Source of the DNA: Hydrogenophaga sp. NFH-34
Lineage (GTDB): Bacteria > Pseudomonadota > Gammaproteobacteria > Burkholderiales > Burkholderiaceae_C
Direction: 5' to 3'
Assembly: GCF_021401345.1 (NCBI RefSeq)
Contig: NZ_JACBGE010000002.1
Coordinates: 1 to 64,000 of the forward strand
DNA: 64,000 nt
A program made the position numbers and the translations under genes. Below are positions 36,014 to 44,677 of this stretch, piece by piece. The notes beneath the pieces were generated by a model. That model did no database searches. It was not told the DNA's origin and saw only the letters and a list, made by a program, of their open reading frames with translations. Position 1 is the stretch's first letter, and each line of letters starts with the position of its first letter.

Positions 36014-36354
36014 TCCGACAACTCCGACTGGCTCCCGCCCAAGCCCCAACTGCTGGATCAGATGCGCGAACGGGTACTGCTACCTGCAATAAAGCCTACA
36101 GAAGTAAAGAGCCAACGTCTAGTGGGCCAAACCATTTATGTTGTGGGCCACCCGAAACGGCGACGGCTTCCGCCACCTGCGCGACATGGGGAAAACGAAT
36201 GCGATGGCTTTCCTGAGCCTTTTGGGCCACAGAAAAGCACATATCGCCCGCCAGGCACCGCCAGGCATTGAATGCGCTGCTGTTTCTTTACCGGCAGGTA
36301 TTGGGCATGGCGTTGCCGTGGATGCAGCAAATCGGCCATCCGCCGGAGCGCAGA
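36014..36354 (+). pseudogene. Decayed N-terminal fragment of an integron integrase (IntI-type tyrosine recombinase)
   Basis: Three successive frames show IntI N-terminal blocks in the right order. PPKPQLLDQMRERV is at about 36035-36082. WAKPFMLW, GFRHLRDMG and AMAFLSLLGHRK are at 36123-36236, with a TAG just before. QALNALLFLYRQVLG and LPWMQQIGHPPERR run from 36262 to about 36353. At least two frameshifts separate them, so it cannot be expressed. The catalytic C-terminal half with the Arg and Tyr residues is missing: the sequence runs straight into the convergent pirin gene end at 36356. From 35878 to 36013 I see no gene, only AT-rich sequence, which is where an attI site would lie. Confidence 0.8.
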
Positions 36355-36355
36355 C

Positions 36356-37402
36356 TCAACCCGCCGGCTTCTCCACCCGCCCGTCCGGGTACTGCGCAAA
36401 GCGCTCCGCTTTTCCGTGCGTGTGCGAATGGCTGGGCCAGGGCCAGCCGCCGAACTGGGTGCGCTGGTAGTCGTGGACGGCCTGCACCAGTTCGGCCTGG
36501 GTGTTCATGACGAACGGGCCGTGCTGGGCCACGGGTTCGGCGATGGGTTTGCCTTGCAGCACCAGCACTTCCACCCAGGCGTCGCTGGGGTTGTGCAGCG
36601 GCGCGGTCTGGTTGGCGCGCACTTCGACCATCACGCGCTGGTCGAAGCGGTGCTCGCCCACCACCAGCGCGTTGCCGGTGGTCAGGTAGACGGCGCGGCG
36701 GGCCTCGGGCGTGGCGGCAGGCAGTGTGAGGCTGGCGCCGGGGGCGAGCCGCACGATCCAGATCGCCACGTCGGCCTCGGGCTCAGCCGCCCACGAATCG
36801 CCAGGCGGTGGCAGGGCTTTGACCACCGCGCTGCCGTCCACGGGCGCGAAGTCGCCGGCCACCACTTCCACCTCAACGCGGCGGCCGGCGGCGTCGGTGC
36901 CGGCCCAGTGCGGGATCTGGTCGGCCCAGAAGATGGTGAAGTCGGCCGGCACCATCTTCTTTCTGGCGGGCAGGTTCAGCCAGAGCTGGAACAGGTCGAG
37001 CGTGTTGGGCTGGTCCTGGTGCACCAGCGGGAACATTTCGGCGTGCTGCACACCCCGGCCGGTGGTGAGCCATTGCACGTCGCCCTGGCCGTAGCGCGCG
37101 GTGGCGCCCAGCGAGTCGGCATGGTCGACCAGCCCTTTGCGCACGATGGTCACGGTTTCAAAGCCGCGGTGCGGGTGCGTGGGAAAGCCCGGCACGGCTT
37201 CGCCGTGGTACATGCTCCAGCCGTCCTGGCCGCTGAAGTCCATGCCGATCTCGCGCCCGCGCAGCAGGGCTGGGTCGACACCCAGTTGGGCGTTGCCAGC
37301 GGGGTAATGGTCCTGGTGGTAGGCGCCGAAGATGAAGGGGTCGATGCCGGGCATCGGGCCTTGCAGGGCTTGGGCGCCCACGATCAAGGGGTCTCGGGAC
37401 AT
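36356..37402 (-). CDS. Pirin-family protein
   Basis: A 348-residue bicupin of the pirin family. The N-terminal cupin has FPTHPHRGFETVTIVRKGLVDHADS with the metal-binding His residues, and GDVQWLTTGRGVQHAEMF completes the site. The C-terminal cupin has the usual end. Bacterial pirins often show quercetinase activity or act as regulators; the role here is unknown. The C-terminal end of the gene meets the integrase remnant. Confidence 0.93.
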   Translation of the reverse strand: MSRDPLIVGAQALQGPMPGIDPFIFGAYHQDHYPAGNAQLGVDPALLRGREIGMDFSGQDGWSMYHGEAVPGFPTHPHRGFETVTIVRKGLVDHADSLGATARYGQGDVQWLTTGRGVQHAEMFPLVHQDQPNTLDLFQLWLNLPARKKMVPADFTIFWADQIPHWAGTDAAGRRVEVEVVAGDFAPVDGSAVVKALPPPGDSWAAEPEADVAIWIVRLAPGASLTLPAATPEARRAVYLTTGNALVVGEHRFDQRVMVEVRANQTAPLHNPSDAWVEVLVLQGKPIAEPVAQHGPFVMNTQAELVQAVHDYQRTQFGGWPWPSHSHTHGKAERFAQYPDGRVEKPAG

Positions 37403-37517
37403 GGCGGTTCTTTCGTGGGTTCGGAAGGGGTGGGCCCTGAAGATAGGGGCGCACGCAGCGTGCTCAAGCCATGGCCCTGCGCGGCGTGGGGGTGTCGGCC
37501 CACGCCGCCGCCATCGC

Positions 37518-38864
37518 TCAGCCCGAGATCATGTCCTTGATCTTCAGGCCGTACCAGCGCAGGTCTTCGTCCCAGAGTTCGGCGCGGCGTTCGTGGTCGT
37601 CCACCTGGGTCTGCACCAGCACGCCGTCGGGGCCCTTGGCGTAGTCGAACTGCACGCTGATGGCTTCGCGCGGTTCGGTGTTGACCAGCATGTAGCAAAG
37701 GTTGTCGATCAGCTCGGGCTCCAGCGCCTGGCCTTTGGCCTGGCGGCCGATGAAGCGCGCCACGCTGGCACCCATGCGGTTGGCCACGTGGCCGCTCTTG
37801 GGGTAGTGACCGAACTGGGGCGACACCGCGCCCACGCTGTCGCCGATGACGAAGGTCTGCGGGTCGTCGGGCAGGTTGTAGAACTCGGGATGCACGGCGG
37901 CCCAATTGTTGGGCTTGCCCTCGGCGGTCTTGCCGATGGCGCCGAGCTTCCACACCAGGTCGGCGGCCTGGTGGTGGCCCATGAAGATGGCGTCGTCAAA
38001 GGCCACGTCGCCCGCCGCGGTCTTGACCACGCGCCTGAACGGGTCCAGCTCCTTGACCCCGGCGTTGGGCACGTGGGTGATGATGTCGGGGTACAGCTCT
38101 TCGAAGGCCTTGCGGTAGCCCAGACCGATGGGCGCGATGCGCGGCTTCGGGTCGAGGATGAGCAGCTTGGCCGGGATCTTGTTGCGCTTGAAGTGCGCGG
38201 CGATCATGCAGGCGCGCTCGTAGGGCGACGGCGGGCAGCGGTGCGGCGGGGGCGGCAGCGTCATGACGAAGGTGCCGCCCTTGAAGGCCTGGATCTTCTG
38301 CTTGAGCGCGATGTGTTCGGCGCTGGGCACGTAGGCGCTGGCGTAGTTCGCGCGCGTGTGGTCGATGGCCTTGCGGTCGTTGCCGAACCAGGGTTCGTAG
38401 GCCACGCGGATGCCGGCGGCCACCACCAGCCAGTCGTAATCCAGATAGCCCTGCGCGGTGTGCACGCGGCGCTGGCTGCGGTCGATTTCGGTCACCTCGG
38501 TCTGCACATAGGTGTAGCCGAAGCGCTGTGCGGCGCCGGTGTAGGAATGCACCAGGGTGCTGGTGTCCACGATGTCGATGAGCCACTTGTTGCTCAGCGG
38601 GCAGGACCAGAACAGCGGGTTGCGTTCGAGCAGCACCACCTCCAGATCGGGCGCGGTGTCGCGCAGGTGGCGTGCGGTGGTCAGCCCGCCCCAGCCGCCG
38701 CCCAGGATCACCACACGGCGTTTGCCGCCCTTGGGCATCAGCGCGCTGCCCGGCGAACTCAGCAGGGGTTGGGCGATGGCCGCCGGAACGGCGCTGACGA
38801 TGGCCGTGGCGGCCGCCGTTTTCAGCACGGCGCGGCGCGTGCTGCGAGGGTCGATGTCGGGCAT
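37518..38864 (-). CDS. Tat-exported FccB/SQR-like flavoprotein
   Basis: A 448-residue FAD-dependent oxidoreductase. STRRAVLKTAAATAIV is a twin-arginine signal, so it acts in the periplasm. VVILGGGWGGLTTARHL binds FAD; WSCPLSNKW and PPPPHRCPPSPYERAC hold the cysteines placed as in the flavocytochrome c sulfide dehydrogenase (FccB/SoxF) family; FVIGDSVG is the second FAD motif. No FccA-like cytochrome partner is adjacent, so the acceptor is unknown. A strong AGGAGG precedes the ATG at 38864. The neighbouring sulfate operon suggests sulfur redox chemistry. Confidence 0.85.
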   Translation of the reverse strand: MPDIDPRSTRRAVLKTAAATAIVSAVPAAIAQPLLSSPGSALMPKGGKRRVVILGGGWGGLTTARHLRDTAPDLEVVLLERNPLFWSCPLSNKWLIDIVDTSTLVHSYTGAAQRFGYTYVQTEVTEIDRSQRRVHTAQGYLDYDWLVVAAGIRVAYEPWFGNDRKAIDHTRANYASAYVPSAEHIALKQKIQAFKGGTFVMTLPPPPHRCPPSPYERACMIAAHFKRNKIPAKLLILDPKPRIAPIGLGYRKAFEELYPDIITHVPNAGVKELDPFRRVVKTAAGDVAFDDAIFMGHHQAADLVWKLGAIGKTAEGKPNNWAAVHPEFYNLPDDPQTFVIGDSVGAVSPQFGHYPKSGHVANRMGASVARFIGRQAKGQALEPELIDNLCYMLVNTEPREAISVQFDYAKGPDGVLVQTQVDDHERRAELWDEDLRWYGLKIKDMISG

Positions 38865-38946
38865 GAACGTCCTCCTGAGGTCGTGAAAAGGCCCTCGATT
38901 ATGAGGGCCTACCTTGACATCAGGGGGAAGGGTACTCCCGGGCGTT

Positions 38947-40047
38947 TCAGGCGGTTTCGGGCGCCAGGAACACGCGCGCCTTGCGCGGTGAGACCACCAG
39001 GGTGTCGCCTTCGCGGAAGCCCTGGTCGTGGAATTCCTGCGCCGGAATCTGCGCTTCGATCAGCGGGTCGTGGCCGGGTGCACCCGAGGCTTCCACCGGC
39101 ACCAGTTCCAGCCGTGCGATCGGGCCGACGACGATGGCGCGCTCCAGCCGGGCGACGATGCCTTCGGCCCCGGCGGCGCCGGCCTGGTAGCGGCGCACCG
39201 CGAGGTCGTGCGGGCGCACATAGGCGAAGGCCTTGGCGTTCTGCGCGCCGGCGTGTTCGGGCGTGCGGATGGCCACACCGTCTTCCAGGTGCAGCAGGCC
39301 TTCGTGGGCGCGGCCGTGGAACAGGTTCACGTCGCCCAGGAAGCCGTAGACGAAGGGGCTGGCGGGGTGGTCCCACACTTCCTGCGGCGACCCGGCCTGC
39401 TCGATCACACCCTTGTTCATCAGCACCACACGGTCGGCCACTTCGAGCGCCTCTTCCTGGTCGTGCGTGACGAAGACCGAGGTGACGTGAAGTTCGTCGT
39501 GCAGGCGGCGCAGCCACCGGCGCAGTTCCTTGCGCACCTTGGCGTCGAGCGCGCCGAAGGGTTCGTCGAGCAGCAGCACCTGCGGCTCCACGGCCAGTGC
39601 GCGCGCCAGGGCAATGCGCTGGCGCTGGCCGCCGGAGAGCTGCGCCGGGTAGCGTTCGGCGATCCAGTCGAGCTGCACAAGCTTGAGCAGCTCGGTCACC
39701 TTGGCCTTGATCTGTGCTTCCGACGGGCGCTCGCCGCGCGGCTTGACGCGCAGGCCGAAGGCCACGTTCTCGAACACGGTCATGTGGCGGAACAGCGCGT
39801 AGTGCTGGAACACGAAGCCCACGTTGCGCTCGCGCACATGCACGTCGGTGGTGTCGGCGCCGCTGAAGAGGATGTTGCCGGTGTCGGGCGTTTCCAGGCC
39901 GGCGATGATGCGCAGCAGCGTGGTCTTGCCGCAGCCCGACGGGCCCAGCAGGGCGAGCAGTTCGCCCGAGGCGATGTCGAGGTTGACGTCGCGCAGCGCG
40001 TGGAAGCTGCCGAAATGTTTGTTGACGTTGCGGATTTCGATACTCAT
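38947..40047 (-). CDS. cysA: Sulfate/thiosulfate ABC transporter ATPase CysA
   Basis: A 366-residue ATPase. Walker A is GPSGCGKTT, the signature is [15 protein letters not shown], and Walker B is [14 protein letters not shown]. The C-terminal part after about 240 is the TOBE/MOP-like regulatory domain typical of CysA. It powers sulfate uptake through CysT/CysW. It lies 14 bases after cysW in the sbp-cysTWA order. Confidence 0.95.
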   Translation of the reverse strand: MSIEIRNVNKHFGSFHALRDVNLDIASGELLALLGPSGCGKTTLLRIIAGLETPDTGNILFSGADTTDVHVRERNVGFVFQHYALFRHMTVFENVAFGLRVKPRGERPSEAQIKAKVTELLKLVQLDWIAERYPAQLSGGQRQRIALARALAVEPQVLLLDEPFGALDAKVRKELRRWLRRLHDELHVTSVFVTHDQEEALEVADRVVLMNKGVIEQAGSPQEVWDHPASPFVYGFLGDVNLFHGRAHEGLLHLEDGVAIRTPEHAGAQNAKAFAYVRPHDLAVRRYQAGAAGAEGIVARLERAIVVGPIARLELVPVEASGAPGHDPLIEAQIPAQEFHDQGFREGDTLVVSPRKARVFLAPETA

Positions 40048-40061
40048 GGCTCGACAGTCCT

Positions 40062-41021
40062 TCAGATGGCCGCGCGCGATGCCAGCGGCACGTGCACGTA
40101 GGGTTCGGCGGGGTTCGACGGCGGCGCGGCCGGGGTGTCGCCCGGGCGCTCGGGCGGCAGTTCGGCGGTGGCCTGGAGCTCGCGCTCGCTGCGCCATTCG
40201 ACGATGCTCTTGATCACCAGCGTGACCAGCGCCAGGATGGCCAGCAGCGAGGCCACCGCGAAGGCGGCCACCGACTGGTATTCGTTGTAGAGCACTTCCA
40301 CGTGCAGCGGCATGGTGTTGGTCTGGCCGCGGATGTGGCCCGACACCACCGACACGGCGCCGAACTCGCCCATGGCGCGCGCGTTGCACAGGATCACGCC
40401 GTACAGCAGGCCCCACTTGATGTTGGGCAGCGTGACGTACCGGAAGGTCTGCCAGCCGGTGGCGCCGAGCACGATGGCGGCTTGCTCTTCTTCGTTGCCC
40501 TGCGCCTGCATCAGCGGGATCAATTCGCGCGCGATGAAGGGAAAGGTCACGAACACGGTGGCCAGCACGATGCCCGGCACGGCGAACACGATCTTGATGT
40601 CGTGTTCCATCAGCCAGGGGCCCAGCCAGCCCTGCGCGCCGAACACCAGCACATAGATCAGGCCGGCCACCACGGGCGAAACTGAAAACGGCAGGTCGAT
40701 CAGCGTGGTCAGGAACGACTTGCCCTTGAACTCGTACTTGGCGATGCACCAGGCGGCGGCCACGCCAAACACCAGGTTCAGCGGCACGGCGATGGCGGCC
40801 GTGAGCAGGGTGAGGCGAATCGCCGCCCAGGCGTCGGGTTCCTTGAGCGCTTCCCAGTAGGCGTCCCAGCCGTTGCGCAGGGCTTCGGTGGCCACGGCAG
40901 CCAGGGGCAGCACCAGGAACAGGCCCATGAAGCCCAGGGCCAGGGCGGTCAGCAGGTAGCGCACCCAGGGGGCTTCGGTGGTGCCGCGCTGGGCGGTGCG
41001 GGGGGTCGGGCGGGCGGACAT
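40062..41021 (-). CDS. cysW: Sulfate ABC transporter permease CysW
   Basis: A 319-residue inner-membrane permease with about six hydrophobic segments. The coupling-helix motif (EAA loop) is [17 protein letters not shown], followed by [15 protein letters not shown], which distinguishes Cys[21 protein letters not shown] is family typical. Its ATG overlaps the cysT stop by one base (TAATG). The C-terminal Pro-rich tail is longer than in E. coli. Confidence 0.95.
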   Translation of the reverse strand: MSARPTPRTAQRGTTEAPWVRYLLTALALGFMGLFLVLPLAAVATEALRNGWDAYWEALKEPDAWAAIRLTLLTAAIAVPLNLVFGVAAAWCIAKYEFKGKSFLTTLIDLPFSVSPVVAGLIYVLVFGAQGWLGPWLMEHDIKIVFAVPGIVLATVFVTFPFIARELIPLMQAQGNEEEQAAIVLGATGWQTFRYVTLPNIKWGLLYGVILCNARAMGEFGAVSVVSGHIRGQTNTMPLHVEVLYNEYQSVAAFAVASLLAILALVTLVIKSIVEWRSERELQATAELPPERPGDTPAAPPSNPAEPYVHVPLASRAAI

Positions 41022-41899
41022 TATTGGGTGTTCCCTGCCGTGCGGCTGCGTTGCCAGGTCTGCAGGCCGTTGATGACCAGCAGGAGGACGAAGGAGATGA
41101 CCAGCATGACGGTGGCCACGGCGGTGGCGCCAGCGTAGTCGTACTGTTCGAGCTTGCCGATGATGATCAGCGGCGTGATCTCGGACACCATGGGCATGTT
41201 GCCGGCGATGAAGATGACCGAGCCGTATTCGCCCACGGCGCGCGCGAAGGCCATGGCAAAGCCGGTCAGCAGCGCGGGCAGGATGGTCGGGAAGATCACC
41301 TTGCTGAAGGTCTGCCAGCGCGTGGCGCCCAGGCAGGTGGCGGCCTCTTCCAGCTCTTTTTCGGTGTCTTCCAGCACCGGCTGCACCGTGCGCACCACGA
41401 AAGGCAGACCGATGAAGATGAGCGCGATGACCACGCCGTTGGGGTTGAACGCGAGCTGGATGCCCAGCGGCTCCAGGTACTGGCCGATCCAGCCGTTGCC
41501 GGCCAGCAGCGCGGTCAGCGAAATGCCGGCCACGGCGGTGGGCAGGGCGAACGGCAGGTCCACCAGTGCGTCGACGATCTTCTTGCCGGGGAAGCTGTAG
41601 CGCACCAGCACCCAGGCCACCAGCAGGCCGGCAACCACGTTGACGCTGGCCGCGATGAGCGATGCGCCAAAGGTCAGGCGGTACGAGGCCAGCACGCGCG
41701 GCGAGGTGACCGCTTCCCAGAACTGCGGCCAGGTCAGCGTGAAGGTCTTGAACGCCAGCGCCGACAGCGGGATCAGCACGATCAGGCTCAGGTACAGCAG
41801 GGTGTAGCCGAGCGTGATGTTGAAGCCCGGCAGCACGCGCGCCGAGCGGCGTCGGCCAGAAGAAGGAGGCGTCCCGGAGGGCAGCGCGATGGAGGTCAT
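41021..41899 (-). CDS. cysT: Sulfate ABC transporter permease CysT
   Basis: A 292-residue inner-membrane permease. [25 protein letters not shown] opens it, [18 protein letters not shown] is the family block, and [24 protein letters not shown] is the EAA coupling loop. It pairs with CysW to form the sulfate channel. The start ATG at 41899 follows a 265-bp region with two repeats after sbp. Confidence 0.95.
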   Translation of the reverse strand: MTSIALPSGTPPSSGRRRSARVLPGFNITLGYTLLYLSLIVLIPLSALAFKTFTLTWPQFWEAVTSPRVLASYRLTFGASLIAASVNVVAGLLVAWVLVRYSFPGKKIVDALVDLPFALPTAVAGISLTALLAGNGWIGQYLEPLGIQLAFNPNGVVIALIFIGLPFVVRTVQPVLEDTEKELEEAATCLGATRWQTFSKVIFPTILPALLTGFAMAFARAVGEYGSVIFIAGNMPMVSEITPLIIIGKLEQYDYAGATAVATVMLVISFVLLLVINGLQTWQRSRTAGNTQ

Positions 41900-41938
41900 G
41901 GTGGGCCTGGGTGGGCGGGCTGGAAGGGGTGCGGCTGG

Positions 41939-41958
41939 ATTCCCGCCTGCGCGGGAAT
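41939..41958. repeat. dRS3-like repeat ATTCCC-N8-GGGAAT
   Basis: The 20-bp sequence has ATTCCCGC and its exact complement GCGGGAAT around four bases, matching the ATTCCC-N8-GGGAAT format of the Neisseria dRS3 elements and of similar beta-proteobacterial repeats. It lies between sbp and cysT. A partial copy (GCGGGAATG) follows at about 41972-41980. Confidence 0.55.
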
Positions 41959-42092
41959 GACGTGCAGTGGTGCGGGAATGGCGCGCAGGCAGGTGGAACT
42001 CGACGAAGCGGTGAAGAAAGGCGGCAGGAGCCCAAGCGACCACCCGTCCAGTGGGCGCGGTGGAACCGGCTACGCCGGGCCACTCGCGCCGT

Positions 42093-42158
42093 CCCCCTGC
42101 CCAGCGCCGCAAAGCGGCGCGCCAGAGCGGGGGGAAGCCGCGTCAGCGGCGCAGGGGG
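42093..42158. repeat. REP-like palindromic element between sbp and cysT
   Basis: CCCCCTGC (42093-42100) pairs with GCAGGGGG (42151-42158). Nested stems are GCGCCGC-AAA-GCGGCGC (42104-42120) and GCCGC-GTCA-GCGGC (42137-42150). It starts just after the sbp stop codon (42166 is the 3' end on the minus strand). It would give a large mRNA structure that could favour sbp over the downstream permease genes. The remaining 42159-42165 and 41959-42092 stretches show no gene. Confidence 0.7.
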
Positions 42159-42165
42159 GTGCCCC

Positions 42166-43161
42166 TCATTTCGTCGTGTACAGCTTGTCGAACTGGCCAC
42201 CGTCGTTGAAGTGCACCTTCTGCGCTTCGGCCAGCGAACCGAAGTAGTCGCCCACGGTGAACAGCTTGATGGGCTTGAACGCGGCGCTGTACTTCTTCAG
42301 CACGGCTTCATTGCGCGGGCGGATGTTGTGCTTGGCGGCGATTTCCTGGCCTTCCGGGCTGTAGAGGAAGTCGAGGTAGGCCTTGGCCTGCTCGGCCGTG
42401 CCCTTCTTGGCCACGGTGCGCTCGACGATGGCCACCGGGTTTTCGGCCACGATGGAGGCGCTCGGGTGGATCGCGTCGACCTTGCCCTTGCCGAATTCGT
42501 TGTCGACCGACACCACTTCGGATTCGAAGGTCACCAGCACGTCGCCGATGTTGCGCTGCAGGAAGATGCCGGTGGCGTCACGGCCGCCGCGTGCCAGCAC
42601 GGGCACGTTCTTGTAGAGCTTGCTCACGAAGTCGAGCGCGTCGGCGTCGGAGCCGCCCTTGCTGCGCACATAGCCCCAGGCGGCCAGGTAGGCCATGCGG
42701 CCGTTGCCGCCGGTCTTGGGGTTGACCACCACGACCTGCACGCCGGGCTTGATCAGGTCGTCCCAGTCCTTGATGCCCTTGGGGTTGCCGTTGCGCACCA
42801 GGAACAGCATGGTCGAGGTGGTCGGCGCAGCGCCGTTGGGGAATTTCTGGCGCCAGTCCTTGGCGACCACGCCCTTGTCGGCCAGGAAGTCGACGTCGGT
42901 GGTGGTGTTGAAGGTCACCACGTCGGCTTCCAGCCCGTCGGCCACGGCGCGCGCCTGGGCGCTGGAGCCGGCGTGCGACTGGTCGACCTTGATGTCCTTG
43001 CCGGTGGACTTCTTGTAATACGGCACGAAGGCGGCGTTGATGTCCTTGTAGAACTCGCGGGCCACGTCGTACGACACGTTGAGCAGCGTGGTCTGGGCCG
43101 AGGCCAGCGCCGAGGCGGCCAGTGCGATGGCGCCGAGGGTGAGCTTGATGGTGGTTTTCAT
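42166..43161 (-). CDS. sbp: Periplasmic sulfate-binding protein
   Basis: A 331-residue binding protein. Residues 1-22 are a signal peptide ([23 protein letters not shown]), then [34 protein letters not shown] and the sulfate-site block [16 protein letters not shown] follow. It delivers sulfate (or thiosulfate) to CysTWA. It heads the sbp-cysTWA operon. An inverted repeat about 85 bases upstream (43244-43264) may be a CysB-type site. Confidence 0.95.
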   Translation of the reverse strand: MKTTIKLTLGAIALAASALASAQTTLLNVSYDVAREFYKDINAAFVPYYKKSTGKDIKVDQSHAGSSAQARAVADGLEADVVTFNTTTDVDFLADKGVVAKDWRQKFPNGAAPTTSTMLFLVRNGNPKGIKDWDDLIKPGVQVVVVNPKTGGNGRMAYLAAWGYVRSKGGSDADALDFVSKLYKNVPVLARGGRDATGIFLQRNIGDVLVTFESEVVSVDNEFGKGKVDAIHPSASIVAENPVAIVERTVAKKGTAEQAKAYLDFLYSPEGQEIAAKHNIRPRNEAVLKKYSAAFKPIKLFTVGDYFGSLAEAQKVHFNDGGQFDKLYTTK

Positions 43162-43243
43162 GGGTACGGGTCTCCGCGATAGCTGATGTAAATCGGATTC
43201 TGGGGACTCGACCTTCATTCTCAAACGACTTTGTTTTTGTTTT

Positions 43244-43264
43244 CTTATTCGATAAAGGAATAAG
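43244..43264. promoter_or_regulatory. CysB-like inverted repeat CTTATTC-N7-GAATAAG
   Basis: Exact 7-bp complements separated by seven bases, in an AT-rich stretch upstream of sbp. The GAATAA half-site also appears upstream of cysK (about 55946-55951). LysR-type sulfur regulators such as CysB bind AT-rich sites of this spacing, so control of sbp-cysTWA by sulfur limitation is inferred. Confidence 0.5.
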
Positions 43265-43285
43265 AGGCCATTTTTTGCCCCCAAG

Positions 43286-43305
43286 AAACGCCCTGACGGG
43301 CGTTT
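43286..43305 (-). terminator. Intrinsic terminator after the sulfatase gene
   Basis: AAACGCCC and GGGCGTTT form a perfect 8-bp stem with a TGAC loop. Read on the minus strand it lies 25 bases after the sulfatase stop and is followed by a T-rich run. It separates the sulfatase operon from the sbp promoter. Confidence 0.75.
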
Positions 43306-43330
43306 TCTGCCGGTTGTGCTGCCGGCCGGA

Positions 43331-44677
43331 TCACAGCGCCCGGGTGGCGCGCTCGGGCGCATAGCGGTCGGCCTGGATGTCGGGTGTCACCCCGTGGGTG
43401 AAGACCTCGTCGGTGATGGGCAGGAACTGTGCGTCCCATTCGGCCCAGGCCTGGCGCAGGCGCTGAAACACCTCGGGGTGCCGCTCGCGCAGGTTGGCGC
43501 GCTCGCGTGCGTCGGCCTCGATGTCGAACAGGAATTCGTGCTCGTTGATCTTCAGGTACTTCCAGCGGCCCTGGCGCGCGGCACGCTGGCGCTGGGCCTT
43601 GTAGCGCCAGAACAGCGTGCGCTCGTGCGCTGGCGCCTGGCCCTGCAGCACCGGCAGAAGGTTCTCGCCGTCGCTGGGGTAGTCCGGGTGCGGCTGCAGG
43701 CCGGCGGCCGCCAGCAGCGTGGGCAGCCAGTCCATGGTGATGGTGACCTGCTCGCTGACCTGCGGCGACAGACCGGCCGGCCAGCGCAGCAGCGTGGGCA
43801 CGCGAATGCCGCCTTCGAGCAGCTCGGTCTTCTGCCCGGTGAAGGGCCAGGTCTTGGAAAAGCGCTCGCCGCCGTTGTCGCTGGTGAAAACGATGAGGGT
43901 GTTCTCGTCCAGCCCCTGCTCTTTGAGCGCCTGCACCACCTGGCCCACGGCCGCGTCGAGCGAACGCACCATCTTCGCGTAGGTGTGCAGGTTGCCGCCG
44001 TCGTAGTGGAACAGGTCGGTCAGGTCGCGCGAGATGTGTTCGTCTTCCGGCCCGACCCAGGGCCAGTGCGGCGCGGTGAAGTGCAGCGACAGAAAAAACG
44101 GCCGCGCGGCGCTTTGCTGGTGCAGCCAGGCCACCGCCTCGTCGGCCAGCAATTGCGTGTAGTAGCCCACGCGCTCCACCGGCACCTCGCCTTCGTACAG
44201 GTCGCGTGGCACGTCGGCGCCCACGCGCGGCTTGTGCGTGAAGTAGTCGATGGCGCCGCCGTAGTTGCCGAAAAAGCGGTTGTAGCCGCTCTTGAGCGGG
44301 CCGTAGTCGGGCAGGTTGCCCAGATGCCATTTGCCGATCAGCGCGGTGTCGTATCCGGCGTCGCGCAGCAGCGAAGGCAGTGTCGGGTGCGCGGGTGGCA
44401 GGCCGTGCAGATGCGCGGTGCGCACCAGCGGCTCTTCCAGCCCGCCACGCAGGCGGTACTGGTAGCGACCGGTGATGAGGCCGAAGCGCGTGGCCGAGCA
44501 CACGGCCGAATTGGCGTAGGCCTGGTTGAAGCGCACGCCTTCGGCGGCCAGCGCGTCCAGGTTCGGCGTGGTGTAGTGCGTCTGGCCGTAGACGCTCAGG
44601 TCGGCCCAGCCGAGGTCGTCGGCCAGGATGAAGACGATGTTGGGCCGGCCGTCGGCCGGGGCGATGGCGGCGTTCAT
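43331..44677 (-). CDS. Sulfatase (formylglycine type, CxAxR)
   Basis: A 448-residue sulfatase of the alkaline-phosphatase superfamily. RPNIVFILADDLGWADLSVYG binds calcium, C60-S-A-T-R is the formylglycine motif (Ala replaces the usual Pro of CxPxR), IGKWHLGN and FTSDNGGERF are further active-site blocks. No signal peptide is visible, so it is probably cytoplasmic, like PAS-type bacterial arylsulfatases. It hydrolyses a sulfate ester to give sulfate. Its start overlaps the binding-protein stop (ATGA), in one operon with an ABC importer. No maturase gene is adjacent. The substrate is unknown. Confidence 0.9.
   Translation of the reverse strand: MNAAIAPADGRPNIVFILADDLGWADLSVYGQTHYTTPNLDALAAEGVRFNQAYANSAVCSATRFGLITGRYQYRLRGGLEEPLVRTAHLHGLPPAHPTLPSLLRDAGYDTALIGKWHLGNLPDYGPLKSGYNRFFGNYGGAIDYFTHKPRVGADVPRDLYEGEVPVERVGYYTQLLADEAVAWLHQQSAARPFFLSLHFTAPHWPWVGPEDEHISRDLTDLFHYDGGNLHTYAKMVRSLDAAVGQVVQALKEQGLDENTLIVFTSDNGGERFSKTWPFTGQKTELLEGGIRVPTLLRWPAGLSPQVSEQVTITMDWLPTLLAAAGLQPHPDYPSDGENLLPVLQGQAPAHERTLFWRYKAQRQRAARQGRWKYLKINEHEFLFDIEADARERANLRERHPEVFQRLRQAWAEWDAQFLPITDEVFTHGVTPDIQADRYAPERATRAL

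Noticed and set aside
35992..36216. Small plus-strand frames in the island read as genes
   Set aside because: They lie on the frameshifted integrase remnant; no frame is open across the similarity and no ribosome-binding site supports them.
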